A stretch of DNA of 64,000 bases from CAVROP01 sp050008495 (GTDB taxonomy: Bacteria > Acidobacteriota > Terriglobia > UBA7540), in NCBI GenBank assembly GCA_050008495.1, contig JBEKMN010000029.1, forward strand, positions 1 through 64,000. Reading direction: 5' to 3'. The notes under the pieces were generated by a model. That model did no database searches. It was given only the letters and a program-made list of their open reading frames with translations, and was not told the DNA's origin. Made by a program: the position numbers and the translations under genes. Every line of letters begins with the position of its first letter. Within the stretch, counting starts at the first letter, position 1. This document shows positions 9,069 to 16,932 of this stretch, in pieces.

Positions 9069-9301
9069 GGTTGAGAGGATGAGCCCATCCACTCTCACCT
9101 TCCGGGCTGCCTGAATCAAATCAGGCAATCTGCAGGCGGGCCTCCCAGACGAGATTTATTCAGGTACTCATGCAGGTCCGCAGTGTTTACTTACGTCTAC
9201 GACCCCATCCTGCGGAGGAGTTCATAGGTACCACTGGATGGGATCGCCCTAGAGTTGTGGCCGTCGGATACTGAAGCGGAGAGTTCGCAAAGGAGGGCAT
9301 T
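9069..9301 (+). ncRNA. Candidate structured leader or small RNA
   Basis: About 230 untranslated bases separate the promoter from the next start codon. They contain a stem formed by GAGAGGATG and CATCCACTCTC near 9075-9098, and a second by GCCTGA and TCAGGC around 9108-9128. There is no coding frame of note. The length and stems suggest a regulatory leader or independent RNA; no known riboswitch consensus was recognised. Confidence 0.3.
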
Positions 9302-9478
9302 ATGTCGGTACGAAACGGCGACAAAGCCAGATTCGGCCGGTTACGAAAGCACAGGATTCTGCTGCGGAAGCGCCTCCGAGAAATACGCGATGCAATGGGC
9401 AGTAAAACAACGGCTACAGCCATTGTCGCGTCCGAGCATGACGGCACATCTTCGCGGTCACTCAAGCCAATAGGGTGA
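9302..9478 (+). CDS. Small basic protein (58 residues), unknown function
   Basis: A 58-codon gene with a near-perfect ribosome site (AGGAGGG six bases before the ATG). The N-terminal half is strongly basic and helical (RFGRLRKHRILLRKRLREIR); the C-terminal half is Ser/Thr-rich and acidic-polar. This resembles small Arg/Lys-rich proteins I associate with acidobacterial genomes, probably RNA- or ribosome-binding, but the function is unknown. It follows the TTGACA promoter and hairpin leader, which supports expression. Confidence 0.6.
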   Translation: MSVRNGDKARFGRLRKHRILLRKRLREIRDAMGSKTTATAIVASEHDGTSSRSLKPIG

Positions 9479-9662
9479 GGACGTCGGGAAGGTTGAGGTT
9501 CGAGAGGCGGAACAAACCTTGCAATCGCTCAAATCGCTGGAAAGAGCCCGGCAAGCAAATAACCTCAACTTCCGCCCTTCGCCTCTAGCCACGGCTGGAA
9601 GGATCGGCACTGCCGGCAGAGGAAAAACCTGTTGCCGGCCGACGGACCCGAAAGGAGGTCCC

Positions 9663-10076
9663 ATGAAGGAAAAAATCTCAGCGCTCCTGTTGCACCAGTC
9701 CACGGAATCGCAGCGCCTGCTGAAACAGTCTCTGGAAGGGCGGTCGATCAAAGTCAATTGGCTGAAAACCTGCAGAGAGGCCTTGCCGCTGCTCCGCGAG
9801 GCTGATCCACCGCATCTGGTTTTCACGGAAGCGCTGCTTCCTGACGGCAACTGGGCGGACGTCGTCAAGCTGGCGCTTGGGGCCTTGAAGCCCGTAAAGG
9901 TCATTGTGGTGTCGCGCCTCGCCGATCTCAAACTCTATGCGGACACGATGGTGGGTGGGGCATTTGACTTCATTGTGCCTCCCATGTCGAGCGATGAACT
10001 CGCTCACGTCCTGGCGTGTGCCATGGAGAATGTTTTGAATTTGCGACGAACGCAGGCCATGGCGGTGGCCGCATAG
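9663..10076 (+). CDS. Atypical response-regulator receiver domain, stand-alone
   Basis: A 137-residue protein that has the length and alternating strand/helix pattern of a CheY-like receiver, including LVFTEALLPDGNWADVV, which aligns with the phosphorylation loop LVxxDxxLPDG. The phospho-acceptor Asp is replaced by Glu56, the acidic pair after strand 1 is absent (LLLHQSTE) and the conserved Lys near strand 5 is replaced (FIVPP). It should therefore not take part in ordinary phosphotransfer and may be locked in one state. Translation starts at ATG 9663, after a strong AGGAGGT site. No kinase gene is adjacent. Confidence 0.72.
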   Translation: MKEKISALLLHQSTESQRLLKQSLEGRSIKVNWLKTCREALPLLREADPPHLVFTEALLPDGNWADVVKLALGALKPVKVIVVSRLADLKLYADTMVGGAFDFIVPPMSSDELAHVLACAMENVLNLRRTQAMAVAA

Positions 10077-10105
10077 CCCAGCCGGCCATCGCGGATGGCA
10101 CAAGA

Positions 10106-10145
10106 ACCCCTCAGCGCCCTCCGGAGTAACGGAAGGCGGGGGTTG
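10106..10145 (+). terminator. Possible terminator hairpin after the receiver gene
   Basis: AACCCC and GGGGTT flank an inner imperfect stem (GCGCCCTCCG / CGGAAGGCG) just downstream of the stop at 10076. The T-tract is weak, so the terminator role is tentative. Confidence 0.35.
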
Positions 10146-10178
10146 TAGAATCCAGCAATCGTGTTCGAGGAGGCTTTT

Positions 10179-10421
10179 ATGCAGGTACTCGCGGAAGGCC
10201 AGTTCGTCAGGCACGCTCAGTACGGTCTCGGCGCGGTGACACAATCGGACGCGGAGCGCACTTCCATCGACTTCCACCTCCACGGAATCAAGAAATTTGT
10301 CACCCGGCTCATGACTGTCGAACTTACCGACGAAGCTCCTCCGCCCAAACCCCGTCCCGCGCGTCGCAAGAAGCTCTCAACCCAGATTTCTCCGTTCACG
10401 ATAGCCGTCATTGGGAAGTGA
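10179..10421 (+). CDS. Small DUF3553-like / KOW-fold protein
   Basis: An 80-residue protein beginning GQFVRHAQYGLGAVTQSD, a pattern seen in small barrel domains (DUF3553, CarD-N or Tudor/KOW-like) where the line 'V-x-H-x-x-[FY]-G-x-G-x-V' forms the first two strands. The C-terminal tail is basic (PRPARRKK), suggesting nucleic-acid or RNA-polymerase contact. The ATG at 10179 has AGGAGG seven bases upstream; a GTG at 10161 is in frame but lacks a site. It is convergent with the coiled-coil gene at 10475. Confidence 0.65.
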   Translation: MQVLAEGQFVRHAQYGLGAVTQSDAERTSIDFHLHGIKKFVTRLMTVELTDEAPPPKPRPARRKKLSTQISPFTIAVIGK

Positions 10422-10474
10422 GCGAGGTGGGGCGGCGCCCTAGTGGGACAAGAGGGTGCGCCCGGCCTGGCGGA

Positions 10475-10672
10475 TCAATCTTGAGGCGCCGACTCGGAGG
10501 GTTCGGCCGCGCTTGCTATCAAGGCTTCGCCGCCCGCGGGGTGGGTGCCATCGGCGAGAAGCTCTTTCTGCCGACGGCTGGCAAGTTTTCTCTGGGTGCG
10601 GCGTTCGGCCTTCTCGCGCTGCTTTTCCAATCGTTTCATTTCCTTCCGACGCTTCTCGGGGGTAGTGGCCAT
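10475..10672 (-). CDS. Small charged coiled-coil protein (65 residues)
   Basis: After MATTPEKRRKEMKRLEKQRE the protein continues as a single highly charged helix of about 45 residues, then a short acidic tail. The pattern is that of a basic coiled coil. The family is unknown to me by function. The ATG has GGAGA a few bases upstream (AAGGAGACTTG). It follows the RRM gene on the same strand after a 58-base gap and could be co-transcribed with it, which would fit an RNA-binding role. Confidence 0.62.
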   Translation of the reverse strand: MATTPEKRRKEMKRLEKQREKAERRTQRKLASRRQKELLADGTHPAGGEALIASAAEPSESAPQD

Positions 10673-10730
10673 CAAGTCTCCTTGGAAATACGAGTGTACG
10701 CTGACAATATTCCCAACGCATCGGTTGGGA

Positions 10731-11084
10731 CTACCAGCGGGGCTCACGCGGCTGGCGTGCGGATTCGCTGTAGTCCTCATTTGAGAATCTACCCTGCTTT
10801 GGCCCTGCACCGCTACTGTTGCGGGTGGGGGGTCGCTCCGCTCTGGGACGCGCTTCGTTCACTTTAAGGTTGCGGCCGCCAAACAACTTTCCTTCAAGGC
10901 CGGCAATCGCCTTGGCCGCTTCTTCATCGTTGGGCATTTCGACGAAAGCAAACCCGCGGGCCCGGCCAGTTTCCCGGTCCTTCGCAATTTGGACCCGTTT
11001 AACTTCCCCGAACCCTTTGAACAGCGTGGTCAAATCGCTTTCCGTCGTCTGGAAGCTCAAATTACCAACAAAAAGGCTTTTCAT
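10731..11084 (-). CDS. RRM-type RNA-binding protein
   Basis: A 117-residue protein with one RNA-recognition motif: RNP2 as SLFVGNL (residues 3-9) and RNP1 as ARGFAFVEM (about residues 41-49), followed by the last strand NLKVNEARPR. The aromatic residues that stack on RNA bases are conserved. The C-terminus is a low-complexity basic tail. Bacterial RRM proteins of this length bind single-stranded RNA and are often cold- or stress-inducible. The start ATG is preceded by AAGGAGAG. A second RRM protein lies at 14759. Confidence 0.92.
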   Translation of the reverse strand: MKSLFVGNLSFQTTESDLTTLFKGFGEVKRVQIAKDRETGRARGFAFVEMPNDEEAAKAIAGLEGKLFGGRNLKVNEARPRAERPPTRNSSGAGPKQGRFSNEDYSESARQPREPRW

Positions 11085-11155
11085 TTCTCTCCTTGGCCTA
11101 ATATACATTCCCGGAGGCGCCGGGTTTTGAGGGCCCGTGCGGCCTCCCTGCTTTC

Positions 11156-12871
11156 TTAGCAAGCGTCTTGGAGGAAGACCCGAAAATGCCTCGACCGCAA
11201 CGGATGGCGGAGTTTCCGCAGCGCCTTGGCTTCGATCTGGCGGATCCGCTCGCGAGTAACGGCAAAGACTCGGCCGACTTCCTCGAGAGTGCGTTCGGTG
11301 CCATCGTCCAGGCCAAACCGCATGCGGATTATGGCTTCCTCGCGGGTGGTGAGCGTCTTCAACATGGCAGCCATCCGCTCCTTCAGGTTGAGTTTGATGG
11401 CCGCGTCGGACGGCGAAACCAGAGCTTTGTCCTCGATCAAGTCGCCCAGGTCCGACTCGCCGTCCTTCCCAATGGGCGTCTCCAAAGACATGGTCCGCTG
11501 AGCAACCCTCTTGGTGCTGCGCACTTTCTCGACGCTGACCTCCAGGCGCCGGGCGATCTCCTCCTGGGTAGGCTCTCGGCCTAGTTCCTGGACGAGCTGT
11601 TGGGTGGTGCGGCTCTGTTTGATGATGGCGGCGGACATGTGCACCGGCACTCGAATCGTGCGCCCCTTATCGGCGATGGCGCGTGAGACCGCCTGACGAA
11701 TCCACCAGGTGGCATAGGTGGAAAACTTGTAGCCGCGCCGCCACTCGAATTTGTCGGCCCCCCTCATCAGGCCAATGTTGCCTTCTTGGATCAAGTCAAG
11801 AATCTCCAGACCGCGGTAGGCATACTTCTTGGCGATGGACACCACCAGGCGAAGGTTGGCCTCGGTCAACTGCTTCTTGGCTCGTTCGGCTTCGGCCTCG
11901 CCGCGCAGGATCAGAGCCAGCGAACGCTTCGCGGCCGTGAGCCCGATCCGGCTCGATTCGTCTATTTCCTTTAGCTGGGAGCGACGCGAACGCCGATCCT
12001 TGCGCGAAGTGGCGAGCTGGCCGGGCGCGGCGCCCGCGCACGGCACAAACCGGACCGTCCCTCTCTCCAAGGAATGAATCCGCTCGACCTGGCGCCGCAA
12101 CTTCTCAACCAGGCGCTTCTTTTCGAGCGGGTGCAACCCCATCGAGCGAGCCAGTTGCGACATCTCAACCCGCGTCCGCGACAATTGGCGCCGCGCCCGG
12201 AGACGAGCGCGTTGCTTTGAACCCGCGAGGTTGCTTAGCCGAGCGGCCTGCTGAAGTCCTGCACCGTAGAGTCGCTTAATCTTGTCGATAATCCAGAGCG
12301 TCTGGCGGGTCTTCTTGGCGATTTCTTCTGCCGTCACATGTTCCTCATCGAAATGGACGACCTCTCTAATCGAACGTGTACCGTTGCGCAACTCCCTACC
12401 CATTTCGATCAGCTCTTCGAGGACAAGCGGAGAACGAGAGACGGTCTTGAGCACCAGCGCATGGCCGCGCTCCATGCGCTTGGCGAGCGCCACCTCCTCC
12501 TCCCGCTTGAGCAGTCGCACACTTCCCATCTCGCGAAGATAGAGCAGGACGGGATCGCTGGTCTTGTCCGGAAAGGATGCCGTGTCGTTGAGTTCAGGCT
12601 CTTCAACGTGAACGGAATCTTCTCCCGCCTCGCTTTCCCCGTGTTCAGCAACCCCCGGCAAACCGCTTGCAGGCATCGCTACAGGAGCGTCTTCGTAGAT
12701 GCGGAGGTCGTGGCCCTCGAAGGCGGAGAACAGCCCGCCGACCTCCGCGGCGGTGCGCGTCTCGCCGGGCACAACTTCGTTCACCTCGTCAAACAGGACA
12801 TAGCCCCGTTCCTTGCCCATGTTGATGAGCCCGCGAAGCCGGTCTTCCTGTTCCTGAAGTACAGGCGACAA
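11156..12871 (-). CDS. rpoD: RNA polymerase primary sigma factor (sigma-70, RpoD)
   Basis: A 571-residue group-1 sigma factor that directs core RNA polymerase to housekeeping promoters. Region 1.1 (INMGKERGYVLFDEVNEVVP), region 1.2 (DPVLLYLREMGSVRLLKREE), region 2 with the -10 and melting motifs (DLIQEGNIGLMRGADKFEW; YATWWIRQAVSRAIADKGR), region 3 (RIPVHM-type start) and region 4 with the -35 helix (TLEEVGRVFAVTRERIRQIE) are all present. Between regions 1.2 and 2.1 lies a long Arg-rich non-conserved segment. The start is a TTG at 12871, with AGGGGAGG a few bases upstream; it puts region 1.1 at the very N-terminus as expected. Confidence 0.96.
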   Translation of the reverse strand: MSPVLQEQEDRLRGLINMGKERGYVLFDEVNEVVPGETRTAAEVGGLFSAFEGHDLRIYEDAPVAMPASGLPGVAEHGESEAGEDSVHVEEPELNDTASFPDKTSDPVLLYLREMGSVRLLKREEEVALAKRMERGHALVLKTVSRSPLVLEELIEMGRELRNGTRSIREVVHFDEEHVTAEEIAKKTRQTLWIIDKIKRLYGAGLQQAARLSNLAGSKQRARLRARRQLSRTRVEMSQLARSMGLHPLEKKRLVEKLRRQVERIHSLERGTVRFVPCAGAAPGQLATSRKDRRSRRSQLKEIDESSRIGLTAAKRSLALILRGEAEAERAKKQLTEANLRLVVSIAKKYAYRGLEILDLIQEGNIGLMRGADKFEWRRGYKFSTYATWWIRQAVSRAIADKGRTIRVPVHMSAAIIKQSRTTQQLVQELGREPTQEEIARRLEVSVEKVRSTKRVAQRTMSLETPIGKDGESDLGDLIEDKALVSPSDAAIKLNLKERMAAMLKTLTTREEAIIRMRFGLDDGTERTLEEVGRVFAVTRERIRQIEAKALRKLRHPLRSRHFRVFLQDAC

Positions 12872-12975
12872 AGTTTCCTCCCCTAAACGAACAAGAGCCT
12901 CAAAGGCGGAGACTCCACGCTACGCATAATGTCTGCCAACCTGAACGGCGCCGCCACACCCTGTTCAGCAGCCTG

Positions 12976-13908
12976 TTACGATGCGAGCTGAGTCTTGGAA
13001 CGGTCAGCATGTTGCGGAAGGTCTGCGGACTCCGGCGCGCCCGCTACTTGCAAAACCGGACCTCGAAAATGCAAGGGATCGCGAAGATTTTGCAATTCAC
13101 GGTAGTAGTAGAGCGGAGTGGGGTGTCTCCCCCTAAATCTTAGAGCCTTCAAGAACTCGGTTTCTGCTTCGGTGGCCCCACCACTGAGGGATGTATCGTG
13201 TAGGAATTCCTTCAGCCCCCGCTCCTCCTCGCCGGCAATTTCGGGTTGTTCAACGAATGCAAACCTCCTGATGTGCCGGGGGGCCATCCTGCGGTTCAAT
13301 ACAATTTCAAGGCTAAAATTCGCAAGGTCAATATCCCAAGATTCGATCAGGGGATCCAGGAAAGAGGTGCAATGCTCACTCGACACATTGAATACGTCCG
13401 TATCCAGGAATTCGAGAATCGACACCCGCATCTCCTCGTAACTTCGATCACTAACCCTTACGACCAAGCGGAGCCAGCTCTCGCTCTCCAGTTCTTGCTT
13501 GGTAACTCCCTTGACAACATCCACAAGTTTTTGCGTGACCAGAAGTTCAAGTTCACCGAAAGGTTGATGTTCGAAAATCATCCTGACTTGCTTCTGTTTG
13601 TCAAGTTTGCACTTACGAAGGACCAATTCGCGAACTTCTTTGAACAAAGGTGCGGGTGGATCGGCCAGTTTCCGCTTCAACTCTTCCTGGCGCTGCAACT
13701 CAACCAGCTTCGTGAGCTCTCCGTGCCGGAACTTCAAGAATTCTTCGATCTTGCCGTAGATATCTGTCCGCTCAGGGGCGGGAGGGGCTTTTCTCCTCGT
13801 AAGTAACTGCGAAATATAAGACTCCGTGACATGGGCAGCAACCGCCAAATCTCTCTGCTCGTGTCCTAGTTGCTCAAGCCGCTGTCGGATGATGAAAGGC
13901 AGATCCAT
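12976..13908 (-). CDS. XRE-family HTH protein with long C-terminal domain
   Basis: A 310-residue protein starting with a lambda-repressor-like helix-turn-helix (QRDLAVAAHVTESYISQLLT, residues 18-37), predicted to bind DNA. The rest is a helical domain without a recognised family; it contains an acidic region and ends in a disordered polar tail. The ribosome site before ATG 13908 is weak. It lies about 100 bases upstream of rpoD on the same strand, so it may share a transcript with it. Its target is unknown. Confidence 0.72.
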   Translation of the reverse strand: MDLPFIIRQRLEQLGHEQRDLAVAAHVTESYISQLLTRRKAPPAPERTDIYGKIEEFLKFRHGELTKLVELQRQEELKRKLADPPAPLFKEVRELVLRKCKLDKQKQVRMIFEHQPFGELELLVTQKLVDVVKGVTKQELESESWLRLVVRVSDRSYEEMRVSILEFLDTDVFNVSSEHCTSFLDPLIESWDIDLANFSLEIVLNRRMAPRHIRRFAFVEQPEIAGEEERGLKEFLHDTSLSGGATEAETEFLKALRFRGRHPTPLYYYRELQNLRDPLHFRGPVLQVAGAPESADLPQHADRSKTQLAS

Positions 13909-13979
13909 GCAAACTATCCCCCCCGGTTAACTTAGAGAAGTTCATTACGATTCGACTCTAAAAGATTCGCATAATTATC

Positions 13980-14008
13980 TTGACAAGTAAAGTAAATTCA
14001 CCCATGAT
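13980..14008 (+). promoter_or_regulatory. Possible sigma-70 promoter, TTGACA / CATGAT
   Basis: TTGACA at 13980-13985, a 17-base spacer and CATGAT (four of six matches to TATAAT) in an AT-rich stretch. No gene start follows within 700 bases, so it may drive the decayed region downstream or an RNA. Confidence 0.4.
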
Positions 14009-14758
14009 GGTTAACGAGAGGAGCCTCTCTTAGCCACGCCCTTATTCTCCCGAACTAAGTCTGGTTATCTCATGCTGCAGCTCGGTTCGATCAACACCGC
14101 CGAGTTGCCCTCGTTTGAGTTTGGTGAATGCGAAACGACCTTCAGCAAGAGGGAACGAGGGTTTCAATGGTGGTTAGACTCTTGAGAACCAATCACAGGG
14201 CGCGAACCGAGTCCCGCTGAAGGATTCTGGCGTGTGCATTCAATATGTGGGCTTCGATACTGCTATCGGTTCTTGCATTTATATCTTTCATGTGATTGAT
14301 GCGCCCCATGAGGTACACGATTTCACTGTCAAATCGAAGCCGAGGCGTTTCGGCCGGATTGTCTAGGCCCTCAAGATGGTCCGGGCATCTCTTCTGCGCG
14401 CCTGGTCAGGGAATTACGAGGGCAAACCTCTGAATCGCGCACTGCGGACTGCCCGAGCATCGGGGAACGGGACATCAAGGATTACTTGAAGGAGCACAAT
14501 CCGAAAAAGCCTCAGGCAAAGAAGTGAAGGAGGGCCGTGTCGTGCCGCTGGCCGGCAGGCCGGAAGATTAGTGGTGGCGGAGATGAACCCATTTGACGTT
14601 CTGTGTGACCCGCCGAAGGCTGCCATCGTCGCACAACAGGCTTCGGGATCTTCATCCCCGGAGCGCCTCGGGCATCGTCCCGGGGAACTATAACCTGAAG
14701 TACAACCTAACGGAGCAGGCCCCAAAGGCCGTTCCACCTTGGAGGAACAGAGAGAAAC
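14009..14758 (+). pseudogene. Gene-free stretch with protein-like fragments in shifted frames
   Basis: No intact gene is visible in these 750 bases. Two overlapping plus-strand frames look like real protein. One, about 14179-14367, has stretches such as VCIQYVGFDTAIGSC and HEVHDFTVKSKPRRFG before a TAG. The other, about 14310-14527, contains GISSARLVREL and GERDIKDYLKEHNPKKPQ before a TGA. They could be the halves of one gene broken by a frameshift, or chance. I do not recognise the family. The last 230 bases form the leader of the RRM gene. Confidence 0.3.
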
Positions 14759-15085
14759 ATGGCAACTAAACTTTTCGTAGGTAATTTACCCCATAGCGCT
14801 ACCGATGCGACGCTCGGCGAGTTTGTAACCGGCGCGGGCTTTCAAGTGGCCTCGGCGGTGGTGGTTCGCGACAAGATGACAGGGACGCCACGAGGCTTCG
14901 GCTTTGTCGAACTCGGCGAGGGCGAAGACATTCAGAAGGCAATCGCAGGGCTGAATGGAAAGTCCCTCGAGGGCCGTCCCTTGACCGTCAATGAAGCTCG
15001 GCCGCCGCGCACGGACTTCTCGCGCCCCCGCGGTGGTGGTGGTGGTGGTCGCGGTGGCTTCGGCGGCCGCCGGCGAGATTATTAA
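14759..15085 (+). CDS. RRM-type RNA-binding protein with RGG tail
   Basis: A 108-residue protein: RNP2 KLFVGNLP (residues 4-11), RNP1 PRGFGFVEL (about residues 45-53), final strand LTVNEARPP, then a glycine-arginine-rich tail (RGGGGGGRGGFGG) typical of plant-like and cyanobacterial glycine-rich RNA-binding proteins. RRM plus RGG suggests an RNA chaperone. The ATG follows GGAGG by about 14 bases, a slightly long spacing. The domain is clearly paralogous to that at 10731, but has a different tail. Confidence 0.93.
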   Translation: MATKLFVGNLPHSATDATLGEFVTGAGFQVASAVVVRDKMTGTPRGFGFVELGEGEDIQKAIAGLNGKSLEGRPLTVNEARPPRTDFSRPRGGGGGGRGGFGGRRRDY

Positions 15086-15364
15086 AGCCGGAACCCTCCG
15101 GCAAGACGAGTCGGCGGGTTTCTGAAGGACCATCGATTGTTCTTTGTGGCGGATCCCCCAGGGTGGAAATCCCTCCGGCGGGTAATGCCGGACGGACCCG
15201 TCCGGACCTGGACGGTGAGAAACGCCCGAACGATGAGGAATTATCATTGAATTAAGGAAAGTACTTCCGCCGGCATTCCAAGCTGCGAAGGCGCTCTGCG
15301 CGCGAACGAGCCATCCTGAAGAGCTTACGGAGTCCAAGGCCGGGCTTCTTTCGGGCGAGCGGCA

Positions 15365-15634
15365 GTGGCAGATTTGGCGCGGGGGCCTCGCCAGGCCGAT
15401 TCTCGCCGTCCGGCAGACGGCGAGAGCTTCTGTCTTTCCCAGGAAGAGCATGGAATCATGGCCTTGATTGTGCCGGGATATTCAAACAACGACATGGCGC
15501 ATCACTTTTCACTACGCCGAAGCACGATCCCTCGTCGCATTGTTCGGATACTGGTCAAAGTCGGCCTTCGCAACAAGATTGAACTCGTGTTCTTCATAAT
15601 GACCCGCCAGCTCTCTGCGGGAGCGCAACCTTAA
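15365..15634 (+). CDS. Isolated LuxR/NarL-type HTH protein
   Basis: The centre reads LSQEEHGIMALIVPGYSNND and continues through RRSTIPRRIVRILVKVGLRN, which aligns to the LuxR-type HTH (LTxREx-VLxLIAxGxSNxEIA ... TVKxHVxxIxxKLGVRN). Residues of the recognition helix are somewhat diverged (STIPRR in place of TVKxH). No receiver or ligand domain precedes it. The start at GTG 15365 is uncertain. A protein-like frame without a start codon (about 15237-15454, containing GLLSGERQWQIW) precedes and overlaps it in another frame, so this could be the C-terminal part of a frameshifted gene. Confidence 0.55.
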   Translation: MADLARGPRQADSRRPADGESFCLSQEEHGIMALIVPGYSNNDMAHHFSLRRSTIPRRIVRILVKVGLRNKIELVFFIMTRQLSAGAQP

Positions 15635-15721
15635 CACTCCTCCAGCTCCGCATGGCATGATTTTACGCGACTCGCCCTCCGGCGATTGGCAGAGTGGCGA
15701 CGAGCGTGGGGTGGAGGAGTG
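15635..15721. repeat. Ten-base inverted repeat, 67-base loop
   Basis: CACTCCTCCA (15635-15644) is mirrored by TGGAGGAGTG (15712-15721) in the gap before the Crp/Fnr gene. It may be a terminator-like or repeat element; no function is evident. Confidence 0.4.
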
Positions 15722-15987
15722 AAACCTGCTCGATCCTGCGACCCGTCCGCGCATTACTCCCAGCGTGACCGCTCAGGCCCCGCATTGAATGGTTCCAGAA
15801 GGTAGATACCCCAGACGCGGAGCTGTACCCAGAATTGTGGTGACTTTAGCCGGGGATTGATCTAGCATAAGGCGTTAGTAAGAGTGCTGATGGCGAACAC
15901 AGTCCGCCAGGCAGTACCTGGTTGTTACAAAAGACCACTTATTCTTGATACGAGGTGACTGCTTTGACGGGCGGAAGGAGGACGGTC

Positions 15988-16641
15988 GTGGCGCGGAAGA
16001 AAAGCCAGCCGGCTGATTGGGAGTCCCTGCTCACTGAGGTGTCCTACGGAAAGACCGTTACAGAAACCGAAAGAAAACGCCACGTCTTCAGGCAGGGAGA
16101 TCCTGCCGATGCCGTGTTTTTCCTCAGCCACGGCAAGGTGAAGCTGGCGGTTACGTCCAAACAAGGCAAGGAAGCCATTGTGGCTATTCTGGACCCTGGT
16201 GATTTCTTCGGTGAGGGTTGTCTCGCAGGTCAGCCTTTGCGCATGGCGACGGCTACCGCGATGACGGATTGTACGCTGGTCAGGCTAGAAAAGGCCGCCA
16301 TGGCACGCATGCTTCACGACCAGCACCACATCTCAGAATTATTCGTCACCCATCTACTCTCCCGTAACATCCGCTATGAAGAGGATCTTGTTGACCAGCT
16401 TTTCAACTCCAGCGAGAAGCGGCTGGCTCGAATTCTCTTGCTGCTTTCGCATTTTGGCAAAGAGAGCCGCGCCGAAACAGTTCTCCCTAAGATCAACCAG
16501 GAGAGTCTGGCGCAGATGGTCGGCACCACCCGGTCGCGCGTCAGTCATTTCATGAACAAGTTTAAAAACCTTGGCTTCATCGACTACAACGGTGGGCTCA
16601 CCGTCAACAGCGGCCTGCTGAGCGTTATCCTGCACGACTAG
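15988..16641 (+). CDS. Crp/Fnr-family transcription regulator
   Basis: A 217-residue regulator with an N-terminal cNMP-binding beta-roll (VFRQGDPADAVFFLSHGKVK; GDFFGEGCLAGQ), a dimerisation helix and a C-terminal winged HTH (INQESLAQMVGTTRSRVSHF). No Cys cluster for an FeS centre is seen, so it is not a classical oxygen-sensing Fnr. The effector is unknown. I chose GTG 15988, which has AGGAGG seven bases upstream, over the GTG 33 bases earlier. It lies just upstream of the two radical SAM genes and its neighbourhood to the shared element at 16740 makes it a candidate regulator of them. Confidence 0.9.
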   Translation: MARKKSQPADWESLLTEVSYGKTVTETERKRHVFRQGDPADAVFFLSHGKVKLAVTSKQGKEAIVAILDPGDFFGEGCLAGQPLRMATATAMTDCTLVRLEKAAMARMLHDQHHISELFVTHLLSRNIRYEEDLVDQLFNSSEKRLARILLLLSHFGKESRAETVLPKINQESLAQMVGTTRSRVSHFMNKFKNLGFIDYNGGLTVNSGLLSVILHD

Positions 16642-16739
16642 CCGGGATTTCTCACCGCGACAAGGAAGGGCGGGACTTTGACGGCTGCCCGGCCCGAATC
16701 CCTGACTTGTGGCGAGACGACCCGGCTCCGACAAAACTC

Positions 16740-16791
16740 CAAAAGTGAGCAAAATTAAACAGTTTGACGCCACGGCTGGGGTAGCATATCG
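16740..16791 (+). promoter_or_regulatory. Promoter and shared upstream element of the first radical SAM gene
   Basis: The 15-mer CAAAAGTGAGCAAAA (16740-16754) recurs exactly at 18968, before the second radical SAM gene, with further similarity up to a CACGGCTGG block. Here it is followed by TTGACG (16763-16768), a 17-base spacer and TATCGT, a plausible sigma-70 promoter. The 15-mer would then be an activator or repressor site just upstream of the -35 box. Confidence 0.55.
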
Positions 16792-16932
16792 TGTAACGCT
16801 CAAGGCTGGCCTCGCTGCGATACGAAAGAGCTGTCATGAACTCCGTAGAGTATGGGGTGTGGGCGACCACCCCACTATACCCGGAGTCAGGTTTGTGGCG
16901 AGAGCCGGGCTGAGTTTACCGGAGGCATAGAC

